Source: Ewingella sp. CoE-038-23 (GTDB lineage Bacteria; Pseudomonadota; Gammaproteobacteria; Enterobacterales; Enterobacteriaceae). From it: 64,000 nt of DNA. The notes under the pieces are model-generated. The model searched no databases. It saw only the letters and a list, made by a program, of their open reading frames with translations, and was not told where the DNA came from. Shown here in pieces: positions 15,729-24,468 of this stretch. The stretch lies in assembly GCF_040419245.1 (NCBI RefSeq), contig NZ_JAZHOH010000002.1, forward strand, positions 167,984 to 231,983, given 5' to 3'. Position numbers and translations under genes: made by a program. The number at the start of each line of letters is the position of its first letter. The first letter of the stretch is position 1.

Positions 15729-17144
15729 ATGGCAAAAACAGAAGCAATGCAGAAAATTATCCAGCTTGTGGGTGGGCCAGAAAATATTAATAAAGTCTGG
15801 CACTGCATGACTCGGCTGCGTTTTGATCTGATTGATGAAAATAAAGTGGCGTGGCAGGAAATAAAAGCCCTGCCCGGCGTATTAGGTGCGCAAAGCCAAA
15901 GTGAGCAGGTGCAAATCATCATCGGCCCGAAGGTGAATGAGTGGTATGAGGAGATAGTCAGCCATCTTAAGCCAGTGACGCTGGAAAAAGCCGATAAACC
16001 GAAAGCGCGTAAAGGGCTGGTGTCGCTGTTTATGGATACCGTCTCCGGCGTTTTTGGCCCAATCGTTCCGGCCATCGCGGGCGCGGGTATGATCAAAGGT
16101 CTGCTGGCCGGCCTGATCGCGCTGAAAGTGATTTCAGCCAAGAGCGACACGGTGATGGTTATCGACCTGATCGCCAGCGGGGTGTTTTACTTCCTGCCCT
16201 TCTTCCTCGCGGTGTCTGCGGCGAAAATCTTTAAAACCAATGAATATTTAGCCGCGGCGGTAGCAGCCTGCCTGATGTACCCAACGCTTATCGACGCCGC
16301 CAAGGCACTGGCCAGCCACACGCCGGGCGCCGCCAGCGCGATTTACTTTATGGATGTCATTCCGGTCTCGGTGTTTAACTACTCGGCAAGCGTGATCCCG
16401 GTGATTTTCTCGGTTCTGGCGCTCAGCTACATTCACCGCTGGGTAGACAGGTTTATGCCGGACGTGCTGAAGACCGTGTTCACCCCAACGCTGACGCTGT
16501 TTATCGCCGCGCTGGTGTCGCTGTCCGTGATTGGACCGGCGGGCATTTACCTCGGCAAGCTGCTGGCTTTCTTCATTCAGGGGCTGTTTGACGTCTCGTC
16601 GGTGTTCGCGGGCTTTATTGTCGGTGCCATCCGGCCAGTGGCAATTTTGACCGGCATGCACCATGCCATGACGCCGATTGCCTTGCAGAACTTCACCGAT
16701 CAGGGCTGGGATATGCTGATGCCGATGATGTTCATGGCCAACATGGCGATTGCCGGTTCCACCTTCGCCATCTACTTCCACGTGAAAACTCGCGAGGAGA
16801 AGACGCTGGTAATTTCCGCCGCCGTCTCTGGCTTACTGGGAATTACCGAGCCAGCGCTGTTTGGCGTGCTGACCCGCTATAAGAAAGCCTTTATCGCTAC
16901 CACCATCAGCAGTTCGATTGCCTCGGCCTTCATCGCTTTCTTCGGCGTGCGGCTGTATGGCTATATCCTGTCGAGCATTTTCAGCCTGCCGGCCTACATC
17001 GGCCCTTACTTTATCTACATCCTGATGGGGGTGACTATCGCGCTAGTGCTGTCATTTACCCTGACTTATATGCTGGTGGTAAGAGGCGATAAAATCTCAG
17101 AATCACAAAATCCTGAGATTATCGCATCCCAAGATTCACACTAA
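15729..17144 (+). CDS. PTS sugar transporter EIIBC (glucose/sucrose-trehalose-glucoside superfamily)
   Basis: A 471-residue transporter. The EIIB domain (1-85) has the phosphorylated Cys26 in KVWHCMTRLRF and ends PGVLGAQSQSEQVQIIIG. The EIIC domain (about 105-455) has KGLVSLFMDTVSGVFGPIVP and the GLLGITEPALFGV substrate loop. There is no EIIA domain, so it depends on a partner such as Crr, as ScrA, TreB and MurP do. The substrate is uncertain. The last 16 codons are encoded by an array of 8-bp repeats (17094-17141) and read ISESQNPEIIASQDSH, unlike a normal PTS tail; the original C-terminus may have been replaced. Its 3' end overlaps the convergent ABC ATPase gene by 9 bp. Confidence 0.88.
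   Translation: MAKTEAMQKIIQLVGGPENINKVWHCMTRLRFDLIDENKVAWQEIKALPGVLGAQSQSEQVQIIIGPKVNEWYEEIVSHLKPVTLEKADKPKARKGLVSLFMDTVSGVFGPIVPAIAGAGMIKGLLAGLIALKVISAKSDTVMVIDLIASGVFYFLPFFLAVSAAKIFKTNEYLAAAVAACLMYPTLIDAAKALASHTPGAASAIYFMDVIPVSVFNYSASVIPVIFSVLALSYIHRWVDRFMPDVLKTVFTPTLTLFIAALVSLSVIGPAGIYLGKLLAFFIQGLFDVSSVFAGFIVGAIRPVAILTGMHHAMTPIALQNFTDQGWDMLMPMMFMANMAIAGSTFAIYFHVKTREEKTLVISAAVSGLLGITEPALFGVLTRYKKAFIATTISSSIASAFIAFFGVRLYGYILSSIFSLPAYIGPYFIYILMGVTIALVLSFTLTYMLVVRGDKISESQNPEIIASQDSH
17094..17141. repeat. Six in-register octamers of the partition-repeat type
   Basis: Six consecutive 8-mers each begin with AT: ATCTCAGA, ATCACAAA, ATCCTGAG, ATTATCGC, ATCCCAAG and ATTCACAC. The 19-mer ATCACAAAATCCTGAGATT occurs identically in the main repeat field at 26987-27005. 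The array encodes the last PTS residues and includes the stop codon of the convergent ABC ATPase gene. It is about 9.3 kb from the main field. Confidence 0.8.
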
Positions 17145-18104
17145 GTGACAGGCCACTCGATGCCCCGCTTCGCCAATGGCGCGCAGCAGGGGCACTTCCT
17201 GGCGACAACGCTCGGTGGCTAGCGGGCAGCGCGTGTTGAAGCGACAGCCTGACGGCGGCTGCGACGGGTCGGGGATCTCACCCTTGGCCATCGCCACCGG
17301 CACGCTGCCCGGGTCCAAGGTCGGCACCGCAGCCAGCAGAGCCTGAGTGTAAGGATGTAGCGGCTGGCGGAACAGCGTGTCGCGATCGGCCGTTTCGACA
17401 ATCTGCCCAAGGTACATCACCGCCACGTCATCACACAGGTGCTCCACCACCCCAAGGTCGTGGGAGATGAACAGGAAGGTGACACCGTGGTCATCGCGCA
17501 AATCTGAAAAAAGATTGATGATTTGCGCCTGAATCGACACGTCCAGCGCCGAGATAGGTTCATCGGCAATGATAAAGTCTGGTTGCAGGATAAGCGCCCG
17601 GGCGATACCAATGCGCTGACGCTGCCCGCCGGAAAACTCGTGTGGGAAACGGTTGTAGTGCAGCTCGGATAAGCCGCAAATCTTCATCACCTCCAGCACT
17701 TTGCTGCGCAGCTCGCCCGGCGCGCACAGCTTGTGCTCAAGCATCGCTTCGCCGATGGCATCACCCACGCGAATTCGCGGGTTCAGCGAGCTATAGGGAT
17801 CCTGAAATACCAGCTGGATTTTTGGCCGCAGGGCTTTCAGCTGTTTGGGCTTCAGTGCCGAGAGGTCTTCGCCGCGAAACTTCACGCTGCCCGCCGTCTT
17901 GTCATATAAGCCGAGCAGGGTTCTGCCGACCGTGGTTTTGCCACTCCCCGACTCCCCCACCAGCCCAAAGATAGAGCCTTTGCGGATGTTGAAACTCACA
18001 CCATCCACCGCGCGAAGCTGGCCGGTCACCTGCCCGAACACGCCATTTTGGATTGGAAAATGCTTTTTCAGGTCTTTCACTTCGACCAAATATTCTGTGT
18101 TCAC
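17136..18104 (-). CDS. Dipeptide/oligopeptide ABC importer, ATP-binding subunit (DppF/OppF-type)
   Basis: A 322-residue ATPase starting with GTG at 18104, in a 4-base GTGA overlap with the preceding ATPase gene. A longer in-frame extension to 18254 merely reads through that gene. Motifs: Walker A GESGSGKTTVGRTLLG, signature FSGGQRQRIGIARAL and Walker B FIIADEPISALD, then the oligopeptide-type C-terminal Cys region (CRFNTRCPLATERCRQEVP) that often binds an iron-sulfur cluster. It pairs with the DppD-like subunit to drive peptide or nickel-type import. It is the last gene of the five-gene operon starting at 22775. Its stop codon lies inside the 8-bp repeat array at 17094-17141. Confidence 0.92.
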   Translation of the reverse strand: MNTEYLVEVKDLKKHFPIQNGVFGQVTGQLRAVDGVSFNIRKGSIFGLVGESGSGKTTVGRTLLGLYDKTAGSVKFRGEDLSALKPKQLKALRPKIQLVFQDPYSSLNPRIRVGDAIGEAMLEHKLCAPGELRSKVLEVMKICGLSELHYNRFPHEFSGGQRQRIGIARALILQPDFIIADEPISALDVSIQAQIINLFSDLRDDHGVTFLFISHDLGVVEHLCDDVAVMYLGQIVETADRDTLFRQPLHPYTQALLAAVPTLDPGSVPVAMAKGEIPDPSQPPSGCRFNTRCPLATERCRQEVPLLRAIGEAGHRVACHLV

Positions 18105-19111
18105 GGCTGTACCTCTAATGGCGACGCGGTGGCAAGCCCGCTGGCGGGCAAACCACTGTAGAAACAGGCGGCCTGACGGGTCTCCCCCACCAAAGCCGGA
18201 ATGCCCTGACGGCAACGTTCGGTGGCTTTGGCGCAGCGCTCGGTAAATGCGCAATATGGCGGCAGCGCGGTAAGGCTCGGCACCTGACCGGGGATGGAAT
18301 ATAAGCGGCGGCGGCGTTCGCCGGGCACCGGCCTTGAGGCAATCAGCCCCTGAGTATAAGGGTGCAGCGGGTTGCGCAGCACGTCGGCGGTCGGCCCCTG
18401 CTCGACGATTTTCCCGGCGTACATCACCACCACGTGGTCAGCCATTTGGGCGATCACGCCCAAGTCGTGGGTGATGAGCATCAGCGCCATGTGCTGGCGC
18501 TGGGCCTGTTCGCGTAGCAAGGTGAGGATCTGCGCCTGCACGGTGACATCCAGCGCGGTGGTCGGCTCGTCGGCAATCAGCAACTTAGGCTTGCAGCTCA
18601 GCGCCATGGCAATCATCACGCGTTGCAACATGCCGCCGGAAAGTTGGTGCGGGTAGCTTTCCATCAGGCTTGCGGCGCGGGCTAAGCCGACTTCCGTCAG
18701 CAAAGCCGTGGCCTTAGCCCATGCGGCTTTGGGTTTATCCCCGAGATGGCGAATCAAGGGTTCGACCAGCTGCTCGCCGATGGTCAGCACCGGGTTCAGC
18801 GCGCTCATTGGCTCCTGGAAAATCATCGCCAGCTCGTTGCCGCGCAGATCCGCCATGCGGGAAGGCCGCAGGGTCAGCAGATTGGTGCCCTCGAACCAGA
18901 TCTCGCCGGAGTCGATGCGTGCCGACTGCGGCGGCAGTAGCCCCATCAACGACATGGCGGTGACGCTTTTGCCGCAGCCGGACTCACCGACCACGCCGAC
19001 CGTCTGGCCGGGCATCACGTCGAAACTCACGCCTTGCACCGCGCGCACTCTGCCCTGCTCGCTGGAAAACGACAGCGACAGGTTGTTAAAACTGACTAAA
19101 GGTTGCGTCAT
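18101..19111 (-). CDS. Dipeptide/oligopeptide ABC importer, ATP-binding subunit (DppD/OppD-type)
   Basis: A 336-residue ATPase. The Walker A is [16 protein letters not shown], the signature [15 protein letters not shown] and Walker [13 protein letters not shown]. The C-terminal oligopeptide domain has [20 protein letters not shown] with four cysteines for a likely iron-sulfur cluster. It forms a heterodimer with the DppF-type subunit on the cytoplasmic face of the permeases. It starts 4 bp after the DppC-type gene and overlaps the next gene by 4 bp, so the set is tightly coupled. Confidence 0.92.
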   Translation of the reverse strand: MTQPLVSFNNLSLSFSSEQGRVRAVQGVSFDVMPGQTVGVVGESGCGKSVTAMSLMGLLPPQSARIDSGEIWFEGTNLLTLRPSRMADLRGNELAMIFQEPMSALNPVLTIGEQLVEPLIRHLGDKPKAAWAKATALLTEVGLARAASLMESYPHQLSGGMLQRVMIAMALSCKPKLLIADEPTTALDVTVQAQILTLLREQAQRQHMALMLITHDLGVIAQMADHVVVMYAGKIVEQGPTADVLRNPLHPYTQGLIASRPVPGERRRRLYSIPGQVPSLTALPPYCAFTERCAKATERCRQGIPALVGETRQAACFYSGLPASGLATASPLEVQP

Positions 19112-19115
19112 GGCG

Positions 19116-20057
19116 TTAACCCCGCTTCATTTTTGGGTCTAAGGCGTCACGCAGCCCGTCGCCCAGCACGTTAATCGCAATCACGGTGAGAAAGATGGCA
19201 ATGCCCGGCGGCATCCACAGCCACGGACGGCGCTGGAAGTCGATCAGACTGTTGGCGGCATCCATCATGTTGCCCCAGGAGGCCATCGGCGGCACCACGC
19301 CCAAACCGAGGTAGCTCAGCGCGGACTCCATCAAAATAGCGTTGGCAACGGCCATGGTGGCCATTACTACCAGAATCGGTACCGTGTTCGGCAGTAAGTG
19401 ACGGAACACGCGACGGCGGGAAGAGAGCCCCAGCACCTGCGTCGCCAGCATAAACTCGCGCTCGCGCAATGAGAGGATCTGCCCGCGCACCAGACGCGCC
19501 AGCTTCGGGCATTCGATCAGGCTCAGCATCACGATAACCATATAGATGCGCGAGTCCGGCGAGAAATCCAGCTCGGACAGCATCGCGCCCATTACCAACA
19601 GCAAAGGCAAAGTGGGAATGGTCATCATTAGGTCGGCAAGGCGCATGACGATTTTGTCGGTCAACCCGCCGACATAGCCGGAAAGCGCCCCGAGCAGATA
19701 GCCCAGCGTCACCGAAAGCAGCATGGTCAGCAGGCCGATAACCAGCGAAATGCGCCCGGCCAGTAGCAGGCGGGTATAGATATCGCGGCCCAAAAAGTCG
19801 GTCCCTAGCCAGTGCTGGGCATTAGGGGCTTTGTTGATCATCAGGGCGTCAGTGGCTTCATCGCGCCACGGGGAAAACATCGGGCCAAACACGCACCACA
19901 GCGCCATAACCGTCAGCAGAATGAGGCTAAACATTGCCAGCGGATTGCTGCGTAATGCCTTCCACGCCTGATGCAGTGGTGAAGGCGTGGCCTGCGCCAG
20001 CGCGGGGATTTGCGCCTTACGCAGCCGACGCTGGCTGGAGAACAGAGAAATTAACAT
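19116..20057 (-). CDS. Dipeptide-type ABC importer permease (DppC-type)
   Basis: A 313-residue inner-membrane permease with six predicted helices after a cytoplasmic N-terminal stretch. The OppC-type HWLGTDFLGRDIYTRLL block is at about residues 80-96. The ATPase-contact EAA loop shows in ATQVLGLSSRRRVFRHLLPN (about 205-225). MESALSYLGLGVVPPMASWG is the conserved DppC ending. The start codon overlaps the previous gene's stop by one base (TAATG). It pairs with the DppB-type permease to form the channel. Confidence 0.92.
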   Translation of the reverse strand: MLISLFSSQRRLRKAQIPALAQATPSPLHQAWKALRSNPLAMFSLILLTVMALWCVFGPMFSPWRDEATDALMINKAPNAQHWLGTDFLGRDIYTRLLLAGRISLVIGLLTMLLSVTLGYLLGALSGYVGGLTDKIVMRLADLMMTIPTLPLLLVMGAMLSELDFSPDSRIYMVIVMLSLIECPKLARLVRGQILSLREREFMLATQVLGLSSRRRVFRHLLPNTVPILVVMATMAVANAILMESALSYLGLGVVPPMASWGNMMDAANSLIDFQRRPWLWMPPGIAIFLTVIAINVLGDGLRDALDPKMKRG

Positions 20058-21016
20058 TATGACTTCACCCGAATACGTGGATCAGCCCAGGCATAAAGCA
20101 CGTCAGCGATCAGGTTGCCAAGGATGGTGAGCACCGCCAAAAACAGCGTGAATCCCATTAATACCGGGTAATCGCGGGCGGCCAGTGAGTCGATATTGAT
20201 ATGCCCGGCTCCCGGCCAGTTAAAGACCTTCTCGGTGATGATCGCGCCAGAAAAGAGCCCCGGCAGCTCAAAGCCCATCAAGGTAATGAGCGGCAACAGC
20301 GCGTTGCGTAGGGCATGCTTGAAGATAACCGTTCTTTCGCGCAGCCCTTTGGCGCGGGCGGTACGGATGAAGTCCATCCGAATGACATCCAGCATGCTGG
20401 CGCGGAAATAGCGTGTCAGGCTTCCTGCTTGCAACATGACCAACGCGAGCACCGGCAGGATCAGGTGTGCCGCAACCTGCATCACCCAGGGCCACCCTGT
20501 CGCATCGCTGCCGGTATTGGTCATGCCGCCAACCGGCAACCAATGTAAGTCCACGGCAAACCATTTGATGAGCAGCAAACAGAGGAAGAAGGTGGGGAAA
20601 GACATGGCGGCGAAGATCACCACGCTGACCACGTGATCAAACAGCGAATAAGGTTTCAACGCCGAAACGATGCCCACTGCCAGCGCGATGCCCCAATAGA
20701 GCACCATGGAGATCCCGGCCAGCAGGAAGGAGTTCCAGATATATTGATTGAGCAGCTGGCTGACGGGAATTTGGTATTGCAGCGAAAAGCCGAGGTTGCC
20801 CTGCAGCAGCTGGCCCAGCCAGCGGAAATAGCGGGTAAACACCGGCTGATCGAGGCCGTAAAGCGCTTTGAGTTCGGCGGCACGTTGCGCCGTCAGCGTC
20901 ACGTTGCCATCAATGAAATCGCCGGGAGTTAACGCAAACAGCATGAAGATCAACAGCGAGGCGAGGAACAGCATCGGGATGGTTTGCAGCAATCGCCGCA
21001 GAATGAAATTTCTCAT
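20057..21016 (-). CDS. Dipeptide-type ABC importer permease (DppB-type)
   Basis: A 319-residue permease starting MRNFILRRLLQTIPMLFLAS, the usual DppB beginning, so the ATG at 21016 is chosen over an in-frame codon 27 bases upstream. LTPGDFIDGN follows the first helix. The EAA loop is TARAKGLRERTVIFKHALRN (about residues 225-244). ITEKVFNWPGAGHINIDSLA and ARDYPVLMGFTLFLA form the conserved C-terminal part. It forms the translocation pore with the DppC-type protein and lies 52 bp after the binding-protein gene. Confidence 0.92.
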   Translation of the reverse strand: MRNFILRRLLQTIPMLFLASLLIFMLFALTPGDFIDGNVTLTAQRAAELKALYGLDQPVFTRYFRWLGQLLQGNLGFSLQYQIPVSQLLNQYIWNSFLLAGISMVLYWGIALAVGIVSALKPYSLFDHVVSVVIFAAMSFPTFFLCLLLIKWFAVDLHWLPVGGMTNTGSDATGWPWVMQVAAHLILPVLALVMLQAGSLTRYFRASMLDVIRMDFIRTARAKGLRERTVIFKHALRNALLPLITLMGFELPGLFSGAIITEKVFNWPGAGHINIDSLAARDYPVLMGFTLFLAVLTILGNLIADVLYAWADPRIRVKS

Positions 21017-21068
21017 GACGTTCTCATTGCCACTGCCAATCAAAGACCGGCAGTGGCGTTATTTCTGA

Positions 21069-22775
21069 TTATTTAACCACTTTCACATCTGGCAGGCTTC
21101 CCGTCAGACCGTTGTAGATATCCGGTTTGAAGCCTGTGACCCGTGCGCTACTGGCCGAGAGAATTTTACGGTTTGCCAACAGAATGACTGGCGGATCGTT
21201 GGCCAGCACCTGATACAACTTATGATAAATCGGCTTACGTTTTTCAATGTCCAGTTCAGCATTGGCCTGATGGATCAGTTCATCCACCTGCGGGTTGTTG
21301 TACCCACCCTGAGTGGCGGCTTCTTTGCTATAGAAATCCCACACGCCGTCGTGCGGATCGTTCAGCGTACTGGTGCTAAAGGAGGCCAGATCGTAGTTGC
21401 CCGCCTTGCGTTGGGACATCAGCGCGTTGAAGTCCAATACCTGTGGTTTGAGCAGCACGCCAATCTGGCGGTAGTTCTCTTTGGCAATCGGGATCAGCGC
21501 GTCGTTCAGCACTTTCTTGCTGACCAGCAGCGTCAGTTCAAGGCGCTTGCCATCTTTCTCACGGATGCCGTCAGAGCCAACTTTCCAACCTGCTTCGTCC
21601 AGCAGTTTCTTAGCCTGGGCCGCGTCGTATTTGTATTGATTCACGCCCTCGGCGTTGTAAGCCCAAGAGATTGGCGAGATCGGCTCATTGGCTACGGTAC
21701 CGTAGCCCTGATAGACCACGTCGACCAATTTTTGGCGATCAAGACCGTAGATCAGCGCCTGACGGACTTTGACATCTTGCAGGGCCGGGCGGCGGAAGTT
21801 GAACTCAATCTTGCTGTAATCGCTGGAACCATAAAGGTTGATGTTGGCGAAGCCCAGTAGCTTGAGCTGCTCGATATCGTCTGGCCGCGAAGTAAAGGCG
21901 TCGTAGTCAGTGTCACCGGTCTGGAACAGCTGGAAGTTAGTCGACGGGTTGGTCACGCGATAGATAAAGCGCGGCGTTGGCGGCACGCCTTTATAGTAAT
22001 GGGTGTTGGCGTGGAAACGGATCTCCTGTCCCGGAATGTATTTTTCGTAAACATACGGGCCATTGCCTAGCGGCTTGCCGTGCAGGGTTCTCAATTCATC
22101 GAGATTGCCGCGGGAATAGCCTTTGCCGTAATAGGCTTTTGACAGAACCGGGCCGCCGATTTTTTGCAGCGTCGTGGCGCCCGCCTCTGTGGTGGTCACT
22201 TGCAGGGTCTGCGGGTCGATCACCTTCAGGCCAGATACGCTATCTGCTTTACCGGCTTTGTAGTCATCACCGCCGACGATATGGGCTAATGAAATGTCGG
22301 TGTCGCCATCATATTTCGGGTCATAAAGTACGGTCAGAGTGAACGCCACGTCTTCAGCGGTTAACGGCGATCCGTCGCTGAAAGTCAGGTTAGGATGAAG
22401 CTTGATGGTGTAGGTTTTGCCATCGGGGGATACGGTCCAGCTTTCAGCTAAACCTGGGACAGATTCGCCGTGGCTGTTTAAATCGATCAGTCGGGCAAAA
22501 ATCACGTTAGTGACGTTTTCGTCCCAACCGTTTACGAAGAAGTAAGGGTTAAAAATACCCTGAGGTTCAGAGATACCCGCGATCACGGTATCTTTGCGTA
22601 ACTTAGCCGCAGCGGGGATCTGGCTGGCATCGGTGGCAGGCGTAATGCCTTCTTTTAGCTGCTCGTCAGCAACAGACAGAGAGGAGAATAAAAGAGAGCC
22701 ACAGAGCACTGCCAGCTTAAGTGGCGTAAAGCGCGGCAGGCCGCGGGTTTTAGAATCGTGCAGAGACTTTGCCAA
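21069..22775 (-). CDS. Periplasmic substrate-binding protein, family 5 (peptide/nickel-type)
   Basis: A 568-residue solute-binding protein with a long signal peptide: a basic start, then LKLAVLCGSLLFSSLSVADE, with cleavage likely near residue 36. The SBP_bac_5 pattern is clear: VPGLAESWTVSPDGKTYTIK (about residues 105-124), then LHPNLTFSDGSPLTAEDVAF, and VRQALIYGLDRQKLVDVVY later. It captures the ligand for the ABC importer encoded downstream (17136-21016) and is the first gene of that operon. The ligand is unknown; family 5 proteins bind peptides, opines, glutathione or some sugars. The neighbouring acid-sugar genes do not settle it. Confidence 0.9.
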   Translation of the reverse strand: MAKSLHDSKTRGLPRFTPLKLAVLCGSLLFSSLSVADEQLKEGITPATDASQIPAAAKLRKDTVIAGISEPQGIFNPYFFVNGWDENVTNVIFARLIDLNSHGESVPGLAESWTVSPDGKTYTIKLHPNLTFSDGSPLTAEDVAFTLTVLYDPKYDGDTDISLAHIVGGDDYKAGKADSVSGLKVIDPQTLQVTTTEAGATTLQKIGGPVLSKAYYGKGYSRGNLDELRTLHGKPLGNGPYVYEKYIPGQEIRFHANTHYYKGVPPTPRFIYRVTNPSTNFQLFQTGDTDYDAFTSRPDDIEQLKLLGFANINLYGSSDYSKIEFNFRRPALQDVKVRQALIYGLDRQKLVDVVYQGYGTVANEPISPISWAYNAEGVNQYKYDAAQAKKLLDEAGWKVGSDGIREKDGKRLELTLLVSKKVLNDALIPIAKENYRQIGVLLKPQVLDFNALMSQRKAGNYDLASFSTSTLNDPHDGVWDFYSKEAATQGGYNNPQVDELIHQANAELDIEKRKPIYHKLYQVLANDPPVILLANRKILSASSARVTGFKPDIYNGLTGSLPDVKVVK

Positions 22776-22980
22776 AAGACGTTCCTCATCAAGGTATTTG
22801 CATTAAATTTTACAAAACGTGACAAAGAGTAAGGTCGGGTTTTCGGCTTGTCTAACAACGAAAAAGTATGGCTTATAGCAATTTTGTACTGGCACTCTGC
22901 TAGTAAGGGTGAACCAGACAGCAGCTTATACTTACGCCTAAAACGACTATCAATGAAGAATGTAACGGAGGAGTGTCCCG

Positions 22981-23199
22981 ATGATGATTTACAACGTGTT
23001 CGGCCGCCTGCTGGGCGTCAAGAAAATCGACGGTCGCTGGCAGGTTTTTAACGTGACGCTGCCAGAGAGGAAGTACTCACTTAATCATCAGGTCGCTATT
23101 CCTGACTTTATAGAAGAGCATGAGATAGCCACTTACCTCGGCGACATCTTCCACGAGGCGGCCACAGAAAAGCACCCGGATGTGCTAAAGGTGGAATGA
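22981..23199 (+). CDS. Small conserved protein (DUF7661-like)
   Basis: A 72-residue soluble protein. The ribosome site GGAGG about 12 bp ahead of the ATG is excellent, and the composition matches neighbouring genes, so it is very likely real. The order of motifs, NVFGRLLGVKKIDGRWQVF, then IPDFIEEHEIATYLGDIFHE and a closing KHPDVLKVE, agrees with a family of small proteins that I remember as DUF7661; function unknown. It stands alone next to the replication gene, which is encoded on the other strand. Confidence 0.75.
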   Translation: MMIYNVFGRLLGVKKIDGRWQVFNVTLPERKYSLNHQVAIPDFIEEHEIATYLGDIFHEAATEKHPDVLKVE

Positions 23200-23352
23200 T
23201 TTCCTGCTCTCACCCAGTAAGCGCTTACTAACTTACAAGGCCATATTACAAGCGCCCTCCCCTGAGGGAGAGCGCCAAAATAAGGTGTTATTCAGAAGTT
23301 AATTACGCGTAATTACATTGATATTAGAAGACGTTGTGTATTCGCTGCGATA
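23200..23352. other. Intergenic hairpin region between the small gene and rep
   Basis: Two genes converge here. At 23252-23275 GCGCCCTCCC pairs, with one mismatch, with GGGAGAGCGC around a CTGA loop. It is not followed by a clear T-run on either strand, so terminator function is only possible. Confidence 0.45.
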
Positions 23353-24342
23353 TCACTTAGCGGCGGCTTTTTTACTGCGCGAACCCACTTCGGCCATTAC
23401 TTCTTTCTGTTTGTTTTTATCGCCAATGATCTTGTACCAGCCAGCCAGCTTGCGAAGATCCGGCACTGCTGATTTCTCGTCAGCATCATAAGCGGCTAAT
23501 TTAATTCGATAATCTTCGAAAATAGCGATGCAGCGACGCGCCCACTCCCCCTCTAACTGTGAACCTGCCACGGCGCGAGGACGGCGCGGTAAGCGTGGTC
23601 GCATAGGCTTGGTGGCCTCTGGCGTGGACTCGTCCATGTAGGCAAATTTGATTGAAACCACGGTTCTGCCGCTTTTTACCGGCTCCCATACCACTGAGAT
23701 ATCGGTATTGGCGTTGATCCGATTGATGGTCGGTTCCAGCAGCTTCTGGCGGAAATCGCGGTAATCCTCGTATTTACCGGCCAGCCCGGCCTTCTCACGC
23801 ATCCAGTTAAGATCCAGCGTCACCTCAATGGCTTTACCGGGACGGCGGCCGTAAAGGTTTTTAGCTTTGATCAACCAGCCATACAGCCGTACTGAGAATG
23901 GCGTATCTAGCTTGGCGATGTTGGCGAAATTAAGTTTAGTAAAAGACTCTTTTAATTCATAGAGATAGGGTGCAACGTCTTGGCCGAAACGCAGCACGAC
24001 GGCGCTATGATCGTCGCTGCTAACATACTCAAGTCGTGAGAACCAGGAGAGCTGAACCGTGCGGATCTTGCCGGTTTTAGCATCAGGTTTGTAGATAGTG
24101 ACCGGCTTTTTCATCAGGCTTTCAGCGGCTTCGCGCAGCTGCCTGTGGCTGCTGGTGGGGTTCACGCCATAGATCCGCTGATAATCCTGAGGGAAAAGTC
24201 GGTAAAGAGTGTCTGGCTGTGGTTTCCTGCTATCGATTTGGGCTAAAGCCAAATTGAGTAACCGCATCTCATCAAGGGTTACGCTATACGCCCCCTCGAG
24301 AAGATCATTTCCCTGAACAACGGTTAGTTTATTGAGTTCCAT
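23353..24342 (-). CDS. Rep_3-family plasmid replication initiator (RepA/RepE-like)
   Basis: A 329-residue initiator of the Rep_3 superfamily with two winged-helix domains. The first starts KLTVVQGNDLLEGAYSVTLD, then EMRLLNLALAQI. The second contains SFTKLNFANIAKLDTPFSVR and then LYGWLIKAKN (about residues 134-165) and the iteron-contact region after it (YEDYRDFRQKLLEPTINRIN). It should bind the iterons at 24469-25406 and open the origin with DnaA. A basic C-terminal tail (about 270-329) is longer than in RepE. An inverted repeat of iteron-like half sites just upstream of its start suggests dimer-mediated autorepression. Copy control by handcuffing is typical of the family. Confidence 0.93.
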   Translation of the reverse strand: MELNKLTVVQGNDLLEGAYSVTLDEMRLLNLALAQIDSRKPQPDTLYRLFPQDYQRIYGVNPTSSHRQLREAAESLMKKPVTIYKPDAKTGKIRTVQLSWFSRLEYVSSDDHSAVVLRFGQDVAPYLYELKESFTKLNFANIAKLDTPFSVRLYGWLIKAKNLYGRRPGKAIEVTLDLNWMREKAGLAGKYEDYRDFRQKLLEPTINRINANTDISVVWEPVKSGRTVVSIKFAYMDESTPEATKPMRPRLPRRPRAVAGSQLEGEWARRCIAIFEDYRIKLAAYDADEKSAVPDLRKLAGWYKIIGDKNKQKEVMAEVGSRSKKAAAK

Positions 24343-24358
24343 GTCGCAGGATCCATAG

Positions 24359-24383
24359 GTGGAATGTAGACAAATTATTCCAC
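24359..24383. promoter_or_regulatory. Inverted repeat upstream of rep, probable autoregulatory operator
   Basis: GTGGAAT (24359-24365) is mirrored by ATTCCAC (24377-24383), 17 bp upstream of the initiator start. The right half continues as TTCCACATATA, like the iteron 3' half. Rep_3 initiators bind inverted iteron halves as dimers to repress their own gene; this arrangement fits that. Confidence 0.78.
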
Positions 24384-24468
24384 ATATAAATTGCTGCCGT
24401 AAAGCAAAAATACTAACTAATTAATTCTTTTATATCATTGTGTTATGTGGCTTCCAAAAAAGTGCGAT

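Noticed and set aside
18104..18254. 50-residue N-terminal extension of the DppF-type ATPase
   Set aside because: It only reads the other frame of the DppD-type gene. The GTG at 18104 overlaps the previous stop and gives the family-like start [11 protein letters not shown].
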